Shown here: positions 55,740 through 63,651 of the stretch, in pieces
How positions within the stretch are numbered: position 1 is the stretch's first letter
Layout of the letters: the number at the start of each line of letters is the position of its first letter
Assembly (NCBI RefSeq): GCF_004217135.1
Contig: NZ_SHKK01000001.1
Location: forward strand, 2,604,001-2,668,000
Length of the DNA stretch: 64,000 nt
Direction of reading: 5' to 3'
DNA from: Micromonospora violae
GTDB taxonomy: Bacteria; Actinomycetota; Actinomycetes; Mycobacteriales; Micromonosporaceae
Translations under genes and position numbers: made by a program
The notes under the pieces: model-generated
Seen by the model: only the letters and a program-made list of their open reading frames with translations
Told to the model about the DNA's origin: nothing
Database searches by the model: none

Positions 55740-56750
55740 TCACTTCTCGCTGTCGAGGGCGGCCATCATCGCGGTCGCGTACCGCTGGCCGGAGGCGGCA
55801 CCGGCCGGCACGGCACGCTCGATCTCGTCCAACGCGTCCTGGTCGAGCATCAGGTCGACAGCGGCGAGCGACTCGGTCAGCCGGTCCCGTCGCCGCGCCC
55901 CGACCAACGGCACGATCTGTTCGCCCTGCGCCGCGACCCAGGCGGTCGCCACCTGGCTCGTGGTCGCCCCGAGCCGCTGGGCGACCCGGCCGAGCGCGTC
56001 CACCAGGCGCAGGTTGGCGGCCAGGTGCTCGCCCTGGAACCGTGGGCTGTTCGCCCGGAAGTCCGTGCCGGTCAGCTCGCGGTCGGCCGACCAGTGGCCG
56101 CTCAGCAGTCCTCGGGACAGCACCCCGTAGGCGGTCAACCCGATGCCCAGCTCCCGTAGCGCCGGCAGGATGGTGGCCTCCGGGCCGCGGGAGAGCAGCG
56201 AGTATTCGATCTGGACGTCGCTGATCGGCGCCACCGCCGCCGCCCGGCGGATGCTGTCCGCGCTCACCTCGGACAGCCCGATGTGCCGGATGTAGCCGGC
56301 CTGCTGCATGTCGAGCAGCGCGCCCACGGTCTCCTCGATCGGCACCTGCGGGTTCAGCCGCGACGGCCGGTAGATGTCGATGTGGTCGGTGCCCAGCCGT
56401 CGCAGCGAGTAGGCCAGTCGATCCTTCACCGCCGCCGCCGACACGTCGTACGGTGCGGCCTGGAAGCCGCCGTCGGGTGTGCGGCGTGCACCGAACTTCA
56501 CGCTGAGCACCACCTCGTCCCGGCGACGCTCCCGCAGCACCTGGCCGATCAGCAGCTCGTTGTGGCCCGACCCGTAGAAGTCCGCGGTGTCGATCAGGTT
56601 CACCCCGGCGTCGATCGCCGCGTGCAGCGTCGCTCTGCTCTCCGCCTCGTCGGCCGGCCCGTACAGGTCGGACATGCCCATCGCGCCGAGCCCGATGATC
56701 GACACCTCCGGACCGGAGACACCCAACCGTCGCCGTCGTAGACCCGTCAT
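55740..56750 (-). CDS. Aldo/keto reductase
   Basis: 336 residues from ATG 56750 with AAGGAG upstream. (beta/alpha)8 AKR fold. Catalytic tetrad: Asp and Tyr in NLIDTADFYGSG, Lys in LSVKFGA; the usual His of the tetrad (family LHR/YHxH) is replaced in IYRPSRLNPQVPIEE, where the normal 'QHR' reads 'RPS'. NADPH-binding GARRRDRLTES near 290. Similar to YhdN/PLR-type reductases of broad aldehyde range. It is divergent from a TetR regulator, which likely represses it. Confidence 0.88.
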   Translation of the reverse strand: MTGLRRRRLGVSGPEVSIIGLGAMGMSDLYGPADEAESRATLHAAIDAGVNLIDTADFYGSGHNELLIGQVLRERRRDEVVLSVKFGARRTPDGGFQAAPYDVSAAAVKDRLAYSLRRLGTDHIDIYRPSRLNPQVPIEETVGALLDMQQAGYIRHIGLSEVSADSIRRAAAVAPISDVQIEYSLLSRGPEATILPALRELGIGLTAYGVLSRGLLSGHWSADRELTGTDFRANSPRFQGEHLAANLRLVDALGRVAQRLGATTSQVATAWVAAQGEQIVPLVGARRRDRLTESLAAVDLMLDQDALDEIERAVPAGAASGQRYATAMMAALDSEK

Positions 56751-56810
56751 GTCCTCGTCTCCTTCGGTCGTCGCGGTGCGTCGTGGTGTCGGGGCACCGC
56801 TGTGTACGCT

Positions 56811-56852
56811 GTGTCCATATAACCATTCAGTAGACAGCGTGTCCATATAACC
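56811..56852. repeat. Direct repeat GTGTCCATATAACC, candidate TetR operator
   Basis: Two identical 14-base copies at 56811-56824 and 56839-56852 (28 bases apart) fill the divergent gap between the aldo/keto reductase and TetR genes. A 28-base period would place two repressors on nearly the same face of the helix. Confidence 0.6.
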
Positions 56853-56862
56853 GGGAGGCCCA

Positions 56863-57468
56863 GTGGTCGAGCTCACGCCGGACCAGCCGCCAACGCGCCG
56901 CGGTCGTGGCCGACGCCCCACCGATCAGGTCCGTGCGGAGATCCTCACGGCCGCCGGCGAACTCCTGCTGGCCGAGGGCATGGCTGGCTTCACCATCGAG
57001 AAGGTGGCGGCACACGCCGGTGCCAGCCGGATGACGATCTACAAATGGTGGCCCTCCAAAGGTGCGCTCGCCCTGGACGGCTACTTCACCGTCGTCGCGC
57101 CCACCCTGGCCTTCGCCGACACCGGCGACATCGTCGCCGACCTGACCAACCAGCTCGTCGCCTTCGTCCACCTCGTGCGGGACACCACCGCCGGACGGGT
57201 CATCAGCCAACTCATCGGACAGGCACAGACCGACCCGGAATTGGCCGCCGCGTACCGCGAGCGCTACTCCGCACCCCGGCGCGCCCTCGCCGTCGACACC
57301 ATCACCAGGGCCATGGCCCGGGGACAGCTACGCGCCGACATCGACCCGGAATCCGTTGTCGACCAACTCTGGGGCGCCTGCTACCACCGGCTGCTCATCG
57401 CCGACCTGCCGCTCACCGAGGACTTCGCCCGCACCCTGGTCGACAACCTCATCCGCGGACTGCGCTGA
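56863..57468 (+). CDS. TetR-family transcriptional regulator
   Basis: 201 residues from GTG 56863 with GGGAGG upstream. N-terminal HTH about 25-70 (ILTAAGELLLAEGMAGFTIEKVAAHAGASRMTIYKWWPSKGAL), followed by a TetR_C ligand domain of the TetR_C_11 kind (RVISQLIGQAQTDPELAAAYRERY). Divergent from an aldo/keto reductase, which is the probable target; the inducer is likely a toxic aldehyde or quinone (inference). Confidence 0.9.
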   Translation: MVELTPDQPPTRRGRGRRPTDQVRAEILTAAGELLLAEGMAGFTIEKVAAHAGASRMTIYKWWPSKGALALDGYFTVVAPTLAFADTGDIVADLTNQLVAFVHLVRDTTAGRVISQLIGQAQTDPELAAAYRERYSAPRRALAVDTITRAMARGQLRADIDPESVVDQLWGACYHRLLIADLPLTEDFARTLVDNLIRGLR

Positions 57469-57485
57469 CCGCAGCGGTCAGCGCA
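57461..57485. terminator. Hairpin overlapping the tetR stop codon
   Basis: A 10-bp perfect stem (57461-57470 with 57476-57485), 5-base loop, between convergent tetR and the VOC gene; its left arm includes the tetR stop. Confidence 0.55.
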
Positions 57486-57501
57486 CGATGCCGCGCGAGG
57501 A

Positions 57502-58131
57502 TCACTCGGGCGGCGTGGCCCCCGACTGCTCGCTCACCATGTACGCCGCGTACCAGTCGGGCCAGTTGTCGTCCCGCTCGCCGGTGCGTTTCTCGTGCTC
57601 GCCGTGCGCGGCGGCGGCGCGCCGCAGCGCGCTCGCCAGGTCGGTCGCGGAACCGAACGATGTGAGGCCGCCTTCGATGCGCCCGGGAAGCCTGGTCGTG
57701 ATCTCCTGCACCAACCAGGTGTTGCCGTCCGGGTCGCGCAGCGTGGCGCGGGAGAAGTAGCTGCGCCGCTGCGGATCAGGGCCGGCGACCGGGCCGTCCG
57801 GGCTGACGTGGAAGACGTCGCCGACCTCGACACCGGCGTCGACGAGGGTGTCGTGGGCCGCCTCGACGTCGGACACGATCAGGTACGCGGTGGCCGAGCC
57901 GGGGGCCGCCGAGGTGAGCCCGGGACCGAACTGTACGGAGCACCCCGAGCCGTGTGGCGTCAGCTGGACGATGCCGGGCGGGGTCTGGTCGAGCCGCCAC
58001 CCGAGCCGCTGGTAGAACGCCTTCGCCCGGTCGGTATCCGACACCGGGATGACGATCACCTCAAGCTTGACGTCGAGGCCCTCGATGCGCGACGTCGCAC
58101 TCGCGTCGCCCTGGTCAGCCTTCGGACTCAT
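57502..58131 (-). CDS. VOC (glyoxalase/bleomycin-resistance) family protein
   Basis: 209 residues from ATG 58131 (AAGGGGG upstream); an ATG 24 bases further upstream lacks this signal. One VOC module pair: VIVIPVSDTDRAKAFYQRLGWRL (about 32-55), GCSVQFG, then SYFSRATLRDPDGNTWLVQEIT (about 133-155). A charged C-terminal tail (HEKRTGERDDNWPDWYAAYMV) is typical of a VOC subgroup of unknown substrate found in actinobacteria. It acts in the cytoplasm; function could be a small-molecule lyase or resistance protein. Confidence 0.85.
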   Translation of the reverse strand: MSPKADQGDASATSRIEGLDVKLEVIVIPVSDTDRAKAFYQRLGWRLDQTPPGIVQLTPHGSGCSVQFGPGLTSAAPGSATAYLIVSDVEAAHDTLVDAGVEVGDVFHVSPDGPVAGPDPQRRSYFSRATLRDPDGNTWLVQEITTRLPGRIEGGLTSFGSATDLASALRRAAAAHGEHEKRTGERDDNWPDWYAAYMVSEQSGATPPE

Positions 58132-58195
58132 CGCCGCCCCCTTCCCGATCATCACGCTACTGCCTGCGTCAGTGTTCGACGCCGGCTTTCCGGCA

Positions 58196-59386
58196 TCAGC
58201 CCGAGGTCATCCTGGTGGCCCTGCGCAGCCCCAACAGGGCGACCAGGGCGAGGAGGATGACGGCGACGGAGTACTCGTCGGCGGTCTGCGGCAGGCCGCC
58301 GGCGTAGACCACGAGGAAGCCGGCGATCACCGTCGGCAGACCGAAGCCGATGTAGCACACGACGTAGAGCACGGACAGCACGCTGGAGCGTTGGTGCGCC
58401 TCGACCAGTGGCATGACCGTCTTGAGGCTGCCCTGAAAGCCGCTGCCGAAACCGACGCCCCCGAAGGCGAGGCCGACGAAGATGCCCGGGACGGACTCCG
58501 CCATGACCGACACCAACGTGATGATCATGCCCAGGATGAGCGCGATGATCCCGGTCAGGATGACGGTCCGCGCGGCGGTGTTGCGCTGTACCACGACGGC
58601 GATCGAGCCGAAGACGGCGAAGACGAAGAGGACCAGTCCGCCGATCACGATCGACGTGTTCATCAGACTGCGGACGAGCGCCGGGCCGAGCGCACCGAAG
58701 AACCCGGCCAGTGCCCAGACCGCGAAGAGCACCGGGACGACGACCAGGACCGGCCGACGCACCTCGCGGGGCAGCGCGATGTCCGGCCGCAGGCTGCCTC
58801 GGGCGCCGGCCATCGGTGTGACCGTCTCCGGCATCAGCGCGACGCCGACGAGCTGGATCAGCAGGATCACGAGCAGCACGACGTACACCAGCCGCGTCGG
58901 GGCGGGCAGGTACTGGATGAGCAGGGCCGAGAGCAGGGCACCGCTTCCGGTGCCGATACCGGGGGCGAGGGAGTTGGCCAGCGTGCCCCGGGCACGGTCG
59001 ATGTCGAGCATGGCGGCACCCACCGCGCCGGTGGCGGCGCCGGCCGCCAACCCCTGCACGAGGCGGGCGACCAGCAGGGACGCAACGCCGTTGGCGAAGA
59101 TGAAGACGACCAGCGCCAGTATCTGCACCGCGATCGCGACGGCCAGCACCGGCCGCCGACCGACGTGGTCGGACAACTTGCCGAACGTGAGCAGCGACGC
59201 CAGCACCGCGAGCGCGTAGACGGCGAAGATCACCGTGGTCGTGACCGGCGAGAAGTGCCAGCGTTCCTGGTAGACACCGTAGAGCGGGGTCGGGGCCGCC
59301 GAGGCCGCCAGGAACGACACGAGGATCGACGCCAACAGCACCAGGGAGACCGTCGGTGAGAGTCGGGCCCGCCCCGCGATAGGCAT
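58196..59386 (-). CDS. Major facilitator superfamily transporter
   Basis: 396 residues with about 12 predicted membrane helices. The loop between helices 2 and 3 carries the MFS motif A, GKLSDHVGRRPVL (about 69-81), and helix 4-5 the LVQGLAAGAATGAVGAAMLD / GTGSGALLSALL (antiporter motif C-like) blocks, suggesting drug:proton efflux. It lies 64 bases downstream on the map from the VOC gene on the same strand; cotranscription is possible. Confidence 0.88.
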   Translation of the reverse strand: MPIAGRARLSPTVSLVLLASILVSFLAASAAPTPLYGVYQERWHFSPVTTTVIFAVYALAVLASLLTFGKLSDHVGRRPVLAVAIAVQILALVVFIFANGVASLLVARLVQGLAAGAATGAVGAAMLDIDRARGTLANSLAPGIGTGSGALLSALLIQYLPAPTRLVYVVLLVILLIQLVGVALMPETVTPMAGARGSLRPDIALPREVRRPVLVVVPVLFAVWALAGFFGALGPALVRSLMNTSIVIGGLVLFVFAVFGSIAVVVQRNTAARTVILTGIIALILGMIITLVSVMAESVPGIFVGLAFGGVGFGSGFQGSLKTVMPLVEAHQRSSVLSVLYVVCYIGFGLPTVIAGFLVVYAGGLPQTADEYSVAVILLALVALLGLRRATRMTSG

Positions 59387-59516
59387 GTCGGTGCTCCTCG
59401 GCTGTGAGAGCGGTCAGCCTGGGCGTTCCGCCGGCCCCCAGGGCCACCGCGGCGTACCCGGTTGGCGCTGACACATGCCAGGTCAGCCCTCGGTGTCCGG
59501 GCCACCGCCGACACTC

Positions 59517-60401
59517 CTACAGCTCGGGGTGGCCGAAGAGGCCCGGCAACCCACCGCTGTGCAGAAAGACGACCCGGTCGCCGTGCGGGAAACTGCCTGC
59601 CAGCAGCGCCGCCATCGCCCGACCGGTGTACGTGGGGTCCAGGAAAACCCCCTCCGTACGCGCGGTCACCTCCAACGCCGCCCGGGCGGCGTCGGTGAGC
59701 GTGCCGTACCCGGCACCCACCTGGGTGTCGTCGATGCGCAGCGCCTCCGGCGTCACCTCGCCGCCGAGCAGCTCGGCGACGGTCGCCCGAGGATCCGGCA
59801 GAGCGCCGACGTTCACGCCGATCACCCGCTGCGCGCCCAACTCCCGTACCAGGCCGGCCATCGTCCCGCCGGAGCCGAGCGCCGCCACGACCTCGACCCC
59901 GTCGATGGTCGGCAGTTGGGCCCGCAGCTCCCGACCGCAATCCACATAGCCCTGGATCGACGCCGGTGACGTGCCGCCGAACGGGATGAGGTACGCCGAC
60001 CGCCGCTCCGCCTCCACCGCCACCACCTCGGCGGGTGGACGGTCGCCGCTCCACACGATCTCCGCACCGGCGATCTCGTCCAGCAGCAGGTTGCCGCGCC
60101 TACCCGCCGGGGGCGCACCGGCGAGCACCAGCACGCAGGAGAGGCCGAGCCGCGCGGCGGCGGCCGCGGTGAGCCGGGCATGGTTGCTCTGCGGCGCCCC
60201 CGAGGTGATGACCGTGGTGGCGCCGACGGCGATCGCCTGGGCGCAGGTGTACCGCAGCTTGCGGATCTTGTTGCCGCCCCCGCCCAGGCCGCAGAGGTCG
60301 TCGCGTTTGAACCAGAGCTCGGCCAACCCCAGCCGGGCGGCGAGCCGGGGCGCGGCCTCCAGCGGCGTCGGCCACGTACCGAGGGGAACGGGTGTGATCA
60401 T
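59517..60401 (-). CDS. D-cysteine desulfhydrase / ACC deaminase family PLP enzyme
   Basis: 294 residues from ATG 60401; a GTG 21 bases upstream is also possible. Fold-type II PLP enzyme: FKRDDLCGLGGGGNKIRKLRY with the PLP-binding Lys in GNKIRK (about 44), SGAPQSNHARLTAAAAARLG, and LGSGGTMAGLVREL (phosphate loop). VFLHSGGLPGLFG near the C-terminus is typical of DcyD-type enzymes. It would turn D-cysteine into pyruvate, ammonia and sulfide. True ACC deaminases need specific Tyr/Glu residues which cannot be judged here, so D-cysteine desulfhydrase is preferred. Confidence 0.85.
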   Translation of the reverse strand: MITPVPLGTWPTPLEAAPRLAARLGLAELWFKRDDLCGLGGGGNKIRKLRYTCAQAIAVGATTVITSGAPQSNHARLTAAAAARLGLSCVLVLAGAPPAGRRGNLLLDEIAGAEIVWSGDRPPAEVVAVEAERRSAYLIPFGGTSPASIQGYVDCGRELRAQLPTIDGVEVVAALGSGGTMAGLVRELGAQRVIGVNVGALPDPRATVAELLGGEVTPEALRIDDTQVGAGYGTLTDAARAALEVTARTEGVFLDPTYTGRAMAALLAGSFPHGDRVVFLHSGGLPGLFGHPEL

Positions 60402-60506
60402 CCGTTCAGCTAAGCACTCCACCGCCCCGTCCTGGACGGTGGACGTGGTTTACACCCCGCAGCGGGCTGGGCGGGCCGGGATCGCCCAGTTCAGCGTTAG
60501 GGCCGG

Positions 60507-60512
60507 TAGCGT
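60507..60512 (+). promoter_or_regulatory. -10 element of a leaderless promoter (TAGCGT)
   Basis: TAGCGT (TAnnnT) lies eight bases before the GTG start of the AlkD gene, the spacing of a leaderless actinobacterial transcript. No convincing -35 was seen. Confidence 0.5.
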
Positions 60513-60520
60513 GGACGGCC

Positions 60521-61231
60521 GTGGTCACCAGCGTCGATGTGCGTCAGGAACTCGCCCGCCTCGCCGACCCACGTCGCGCCGAGGCGTCGAGCCGGTTTCT
60601 CCAGATGGTCCCCGGCGGCTATGGCGAGGGCGACCGGGCCCTCGGTGTCTCCGTGCCCGACCAACGCAGGGTGGCCGCTCGGTTCTGGCGTGACCTGTCG
60701 CTGGCCGAGACGACGGGGCTGCTCATCGACGGCGCGCACGAGGAGCGGTTGACCGCACTGCTCATCCTGGTCCGGAAGTTCGGCACGGGCGACGAGCGGG
60801 AACGGGGTCAGATCTTCGGCACCGTCCTGGCCAACACCGGCCGCATCAACAACTGGGACCTGGTGGACTCGTCCGCGCCGTACATCGTCGGCCCGTGGCT
60901 GATCGACAGGGACCGCAGCGTCCTGGACCGGTTGGCCGGGTCGAGCCTCGTGTGGGACCGGCGCATCGCCGTCATGGCGACCTTCGCCTTCATCAAGGCC
61001 GGTGACTTCGAGTGGACCTTCCGACTCAGCGACCGGCTCCTGCACGACCCACACGACCTGGTCCGCAAGGCGGTGGGCTGGATGCTGCGCGAGGTGGGCA
61101 ACCGGGACCGAGCGGCGGAGGAGGAGTTCCTCGCCCGCCGCTACCGGGTCATGCCACGGGTCATGCTGCGGTACGCGATCGAGAAGTTCGAACCGCAGCG
61201 TCGCCGCGAGTACCTGTCCGGCACCCGCTAG
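60521..61231 (+). CDS. alkD: DNA alkylation repair glycosylase AlkD
   Basis: 236 residues from GTG 60521. HEAT-repeat DNA glycosylase removing N3- and N7-alkylated purines without base flipping. The catalytic region NNWDLVDSSAPYIVG (Trp and Asp, about 108-115) and FEWTFRLSDRLLHDPHDLVRKAVGWMLREVG are the family landmarks. Its last four bases overlap the stop of the convergent flavin-oxidase fusion gene. Together with the AlkZ-like protein at 2183-3280 the window encodes two alkyl-base glycosylase families. Confidence 0.92.
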   Translation: MVTSVDVRQELARLADPRRAEASSRFLQMVPGGYGEGDRALGVSVPDQRRVAARFWRDLSLAETTGLLIDGAHEERLTALLILVRKFGTGDERERGQIFGTVLANTGRINNWDLVDSSAPYIVGPWLIDRDRSVLDRLAGSSLVWDRRIAVMATFAFIKAGDFEWTFRLSDRLLHDPHDLVRKAVGWMLREVGNRDRAAEEEFLARRYRVMPRVMLRYAIEKFEPQRRREYLSGTR

Positions 61232-63507
61232 GCGACCGGCCCGGCCGGCGGGATCGGGAAGTTCCGGTTGAAGACGTTGTCCGGGTCGTAGGTGGCCTTG
61301 ATGGCGCGCAGCCGGCCGAGGGTGGGTTCGGGCCAGGCGTCCAGCAGTCGCGCCGGATCGGTGTCGCTCTCGAAGCTCAGATACAAGCCGTCCAGATGCG
61401 CGTACAGCTCGGCCCAGAGCTTGTCGAGGTGGGGCCGGCGGTCCGGGACCGTGGCGGCGAGCACCGAGAAGTTCTGCTCCCGGTGCGGGTAGGCGGTCGC
61501 GTCGCGGGCGACGTCGTTGACCGCCCCGCCGACGGACCGGAGCTGCATGATCATCACGTCACCGGAATGGATCATGTTTTCCATGAGGTCGGCCGCCTGC
61601 GGAGTGACGTGGTGCAGCAGACCGCTGCGGGTGTCGTGCAGCCCCTGCCCCCGGTGCTGGTCGCCGGGCGGCGCGACGATCGCCGGGTACGGCACGAGTT
61701 GCGCCTGCTGGTCGAGGATCGGCCCGATCTCCAGGAACGGGCTCAACGCGGTCTGCGCCGCCTCGACGTCGTCACCGGCGTAGACGAGCGTGACCTGGGC
61801 AGCCGGCGGATTGCCGCGCCGGCCCGGAAAGAGGGACAGGAAACTCGTCAGCTCCCGGGGCGCGTCCTCGACGAGCTGGCCCCAACGGCGCAGCAGCGCG
61901 GCGGTGTCGGTCGCGTCCGCGACCAGCTGGGCGTAGACGACGTTGTCGACCTCGTACGCCTGCAACTCGAGCGCGGTGACGACACCGAAGTTCCCGCCGG
62001 CGCCTCGGACGGCCCAGAACAGGTCGGGGTGGTGTGCGTCGTCGACGCGGAGCAGACGACCATCCACGGTGACGATCTCGGCGGCGACGACGTGGTCGAT
62101 GGTCAGGCCGTGCTTGCGCGCCAGGTATCCGACGCCGGCCGTGGTGGCGAGACCACCGACGCCCACGTCACCGTAGTCACCGGAGCTCATCGCCAGGCCG
62201 TACGGGGCGAGCGCCTGAGCCACCTCGCCCCACCGGGCACCCGGCTCCAGTCGAACCCGACGGGTCGCCCGGTCGAGCACCTTCACCCTGTTCATCCTCG
62301 ACATGTCGATGACGACTCCCCCGTCGTTCGTCGACCGGCCGCTGATGCCGTGCCCGCCGCTGCGCACCGACAGCGGGACGTTCTGCGTCCGGGCGTACGA
62401 CACGGCGTCGACCACCTCGGCGGCGTTGCGCGGGCGGATCACCAGGGCCGGCGACCCGTGCCAGCTGTAGCTGTGGCGTACGCGCTCGTACTCCGGATCA
62501 CCGGGCTCGACGGATCTGGTGGTCAGCGACGCCGGCAGCGCGTCGTAGTCGAGGCCCGGGTGCCGCTGGGCCAGCGCGACGGTGCTGCGGACCGGTCCGG
62601 CGTCGACCGCACCACCGGCGCGCTCCTTGGCGACCGCCTCGCGCAGCGCGGGGGCGATCTCCTGCCCGAGGGCCTGGATGAGGCGTGGGTCGTCGCGGCC
62701 GATCAGGAAGGTGCTGAACCCCTCCTCCAGGACCAGCGGTAGGAGTTGGTCGACCCACTGCTCGGCCGGGCCCTGGAGGAAACCGCGGTTGCGCGTCGAG
62801 AGGTCGACGGTGAACAGGTTGAGCAGCCGCCGGATCTCGCGCGGCTCGCGGCCGGCGGCGATGGCCGCCTCGTCGATGAGCCGGTTGGCGGTCACCCGGT
62901 CCGGGGATCGCAGGTACTCCAGCGTCGGGAGCCACCCGTTGGCCTTCTGGCCGGTCAGGGCCAGCATTTTCGGTTGGTACGCGCCGAGCCAGATGTCGAT
63001 GTCATGTGCCGGCTTCGGGCCGCGCTGCATGCCGGGTACGGGGTAGTACTCCCCGTCGCTCCGCAGCGGCCCCTCCGCGGTGTCGTCCCAGACGCCGCGC
63101 AGGACATCGATCGCCTCCCGCAGGGCCGCGACTCCCTGGCCAGCGGTCAGCCGACGGGCGCCCATGCCCTCGATCCCGTCCCAGAACGCGCCGGCACCGA
63201 GGCCCAGTTCGAAACGGCCGTGCGACAGCCGGTCCAGGCTCGCCGCCGCCCTGGCCAACACGGCCGGCGGGCGCAGCGGCAGGCTGAGGACGTTTCCCGA
63301 GATCCGGAGCCGTTGCGTGCGGGCCGCCACCCAGCTCAGCAGGGTCCAGGTGTCGAGGAACTCCGCGTTGTACGGGTGGTCCTGGAAGGTGACCAGGTCC
63401 AGCCCGGCCGCCTCGGTCAGCTCGGCCAGCGCCACCACCTGGTCCGGGTCGTGCACGCTCGGCGTCAGGAACGACCCAAACCGGAGTTCATGTCCGTAGT
63501 CCGACAT
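61228..63507 (-). CDS. Fusion of an LLM-class flavin enzyme with a berberine-bridge-type FAD-linked oxidase
   Basis: 759 residues from ATG 63507 (a GTG 15 bases upstream is also possible). Residues 1 to about 305 form a luciferase-like (LLM) TIM barrel: TFQDHPYNAEFLDTW, LPLRPPAVLARAAASLDRLSHGRFELGLGAG, DIWLGAYQPKML. From about 325 a PCMH-type FAD domain follows: PLSVRSGGHGISG contains the His that carries FAD covalently, GVGGLATTAGVGYLARKHGL lacks the Cys of bicovalent family members, FWAVRGAGGNFGVVT; the C-terminal BBE segment DPDNVFNRNFPI closes the protein. Each half is a complete enzyme by itself. Likely an oxidase/monooxygenase pair on one substrate; the substrate is unknown. Divergent from a MarR regulator. 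Confidence 0.9.
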   Translation of the reverse strand: MSDYGHELRFGSFLTPSVHDPDQVVALAELTEAAGLDLVTFQDHPYNAEFLDTWTLLSWVAARTQRLRISGNVLSLPLRPPAVLARAAASLDRLSHGRFELGLGAGAFWDGIEGMGARRLTAGQGVAALREAIDVLRGVWDDTAEGPLRSDGEYYPVPGMQRGPKPAHDIDIWLGAYQPKMLALTGQKANGWLPTLEYLRSPDRVTANRLIDEAAIAAGREPREIRRLLNLFTVDLSTRNRGFLQGPAEQWVDQLLPLVLEEGFSTFLIGRDDPRLIQALGQEIAPALREAVAKERAGGAVDAGPVRSTVALAQRHPGLDYDALPASLTTRSVEPGDPEYERVRHSYSWHGSPALVIRPRNAAEVVDAVSYARTQNVPLSVRSGGHGISGRSTNDGGVVIDMSRMNRVKVLDRATRRVRLEPGARWGEVAQALAPYGLAMSSGDYGDVGVGGLATTAGVGYLARKHGLTIDHVVAAEIVTVDGRLLRVDDAHHPDLFWAVRGAGGNFGVVTALELQAYEVDNVVYAQLVADATDTAALLRRWGQLVEDAPRELTSFLSLFPGRRGNPPAAQVTLVYAGDDVEAAQTALSPFLEIGPILDQQAQLVPYPAIVAPPGDQHRGQGLHDTRSGLLHHVTPQAADLMENMIHSGDVMIMQLRSVGGAVNDVARDATAYPHREQNFSVLAATVPDRRPHLDKLWAELYAHLDGLYLSFESDTDPARLLDAWPEPTLGRLRAIKATYDPDNVFNRNFPIPPAGPVA

Positions 63508-63525
63508 TGCTTCACCATCCACGCA

Positions 63526-63594
63526 ATCGTTTGATCAGCCCATCATGTTCTAGCCCTATCGTTTGTTTGACAACATATCTGTCCAGCCCATCAT
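63526..63594. promoter_or_regulatory. Divergent control region with paired direct repeats and MarR-type palindrome
   Basis: Two direct-repeat pairs: ATCGTTTG at 63526-63533 and 63558-63565, and CAGCCCATCAT at 63536-63546 and 63584-63594. TTGT-TTG-ACAA at 63563-63573 is a short palindrome overlapping a TTGACA -35-like element. The segment lies between the flavin fusion gene and the MarR gene and is clearly AT-richer than its surroundings. Confidence 0.55.
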
Positions 63595-63651
63595 TCCTGG
63601 GCTGCCGCGATGCTGGTCGATGATCACCACGCCGACCACTAGCATCGGGAC

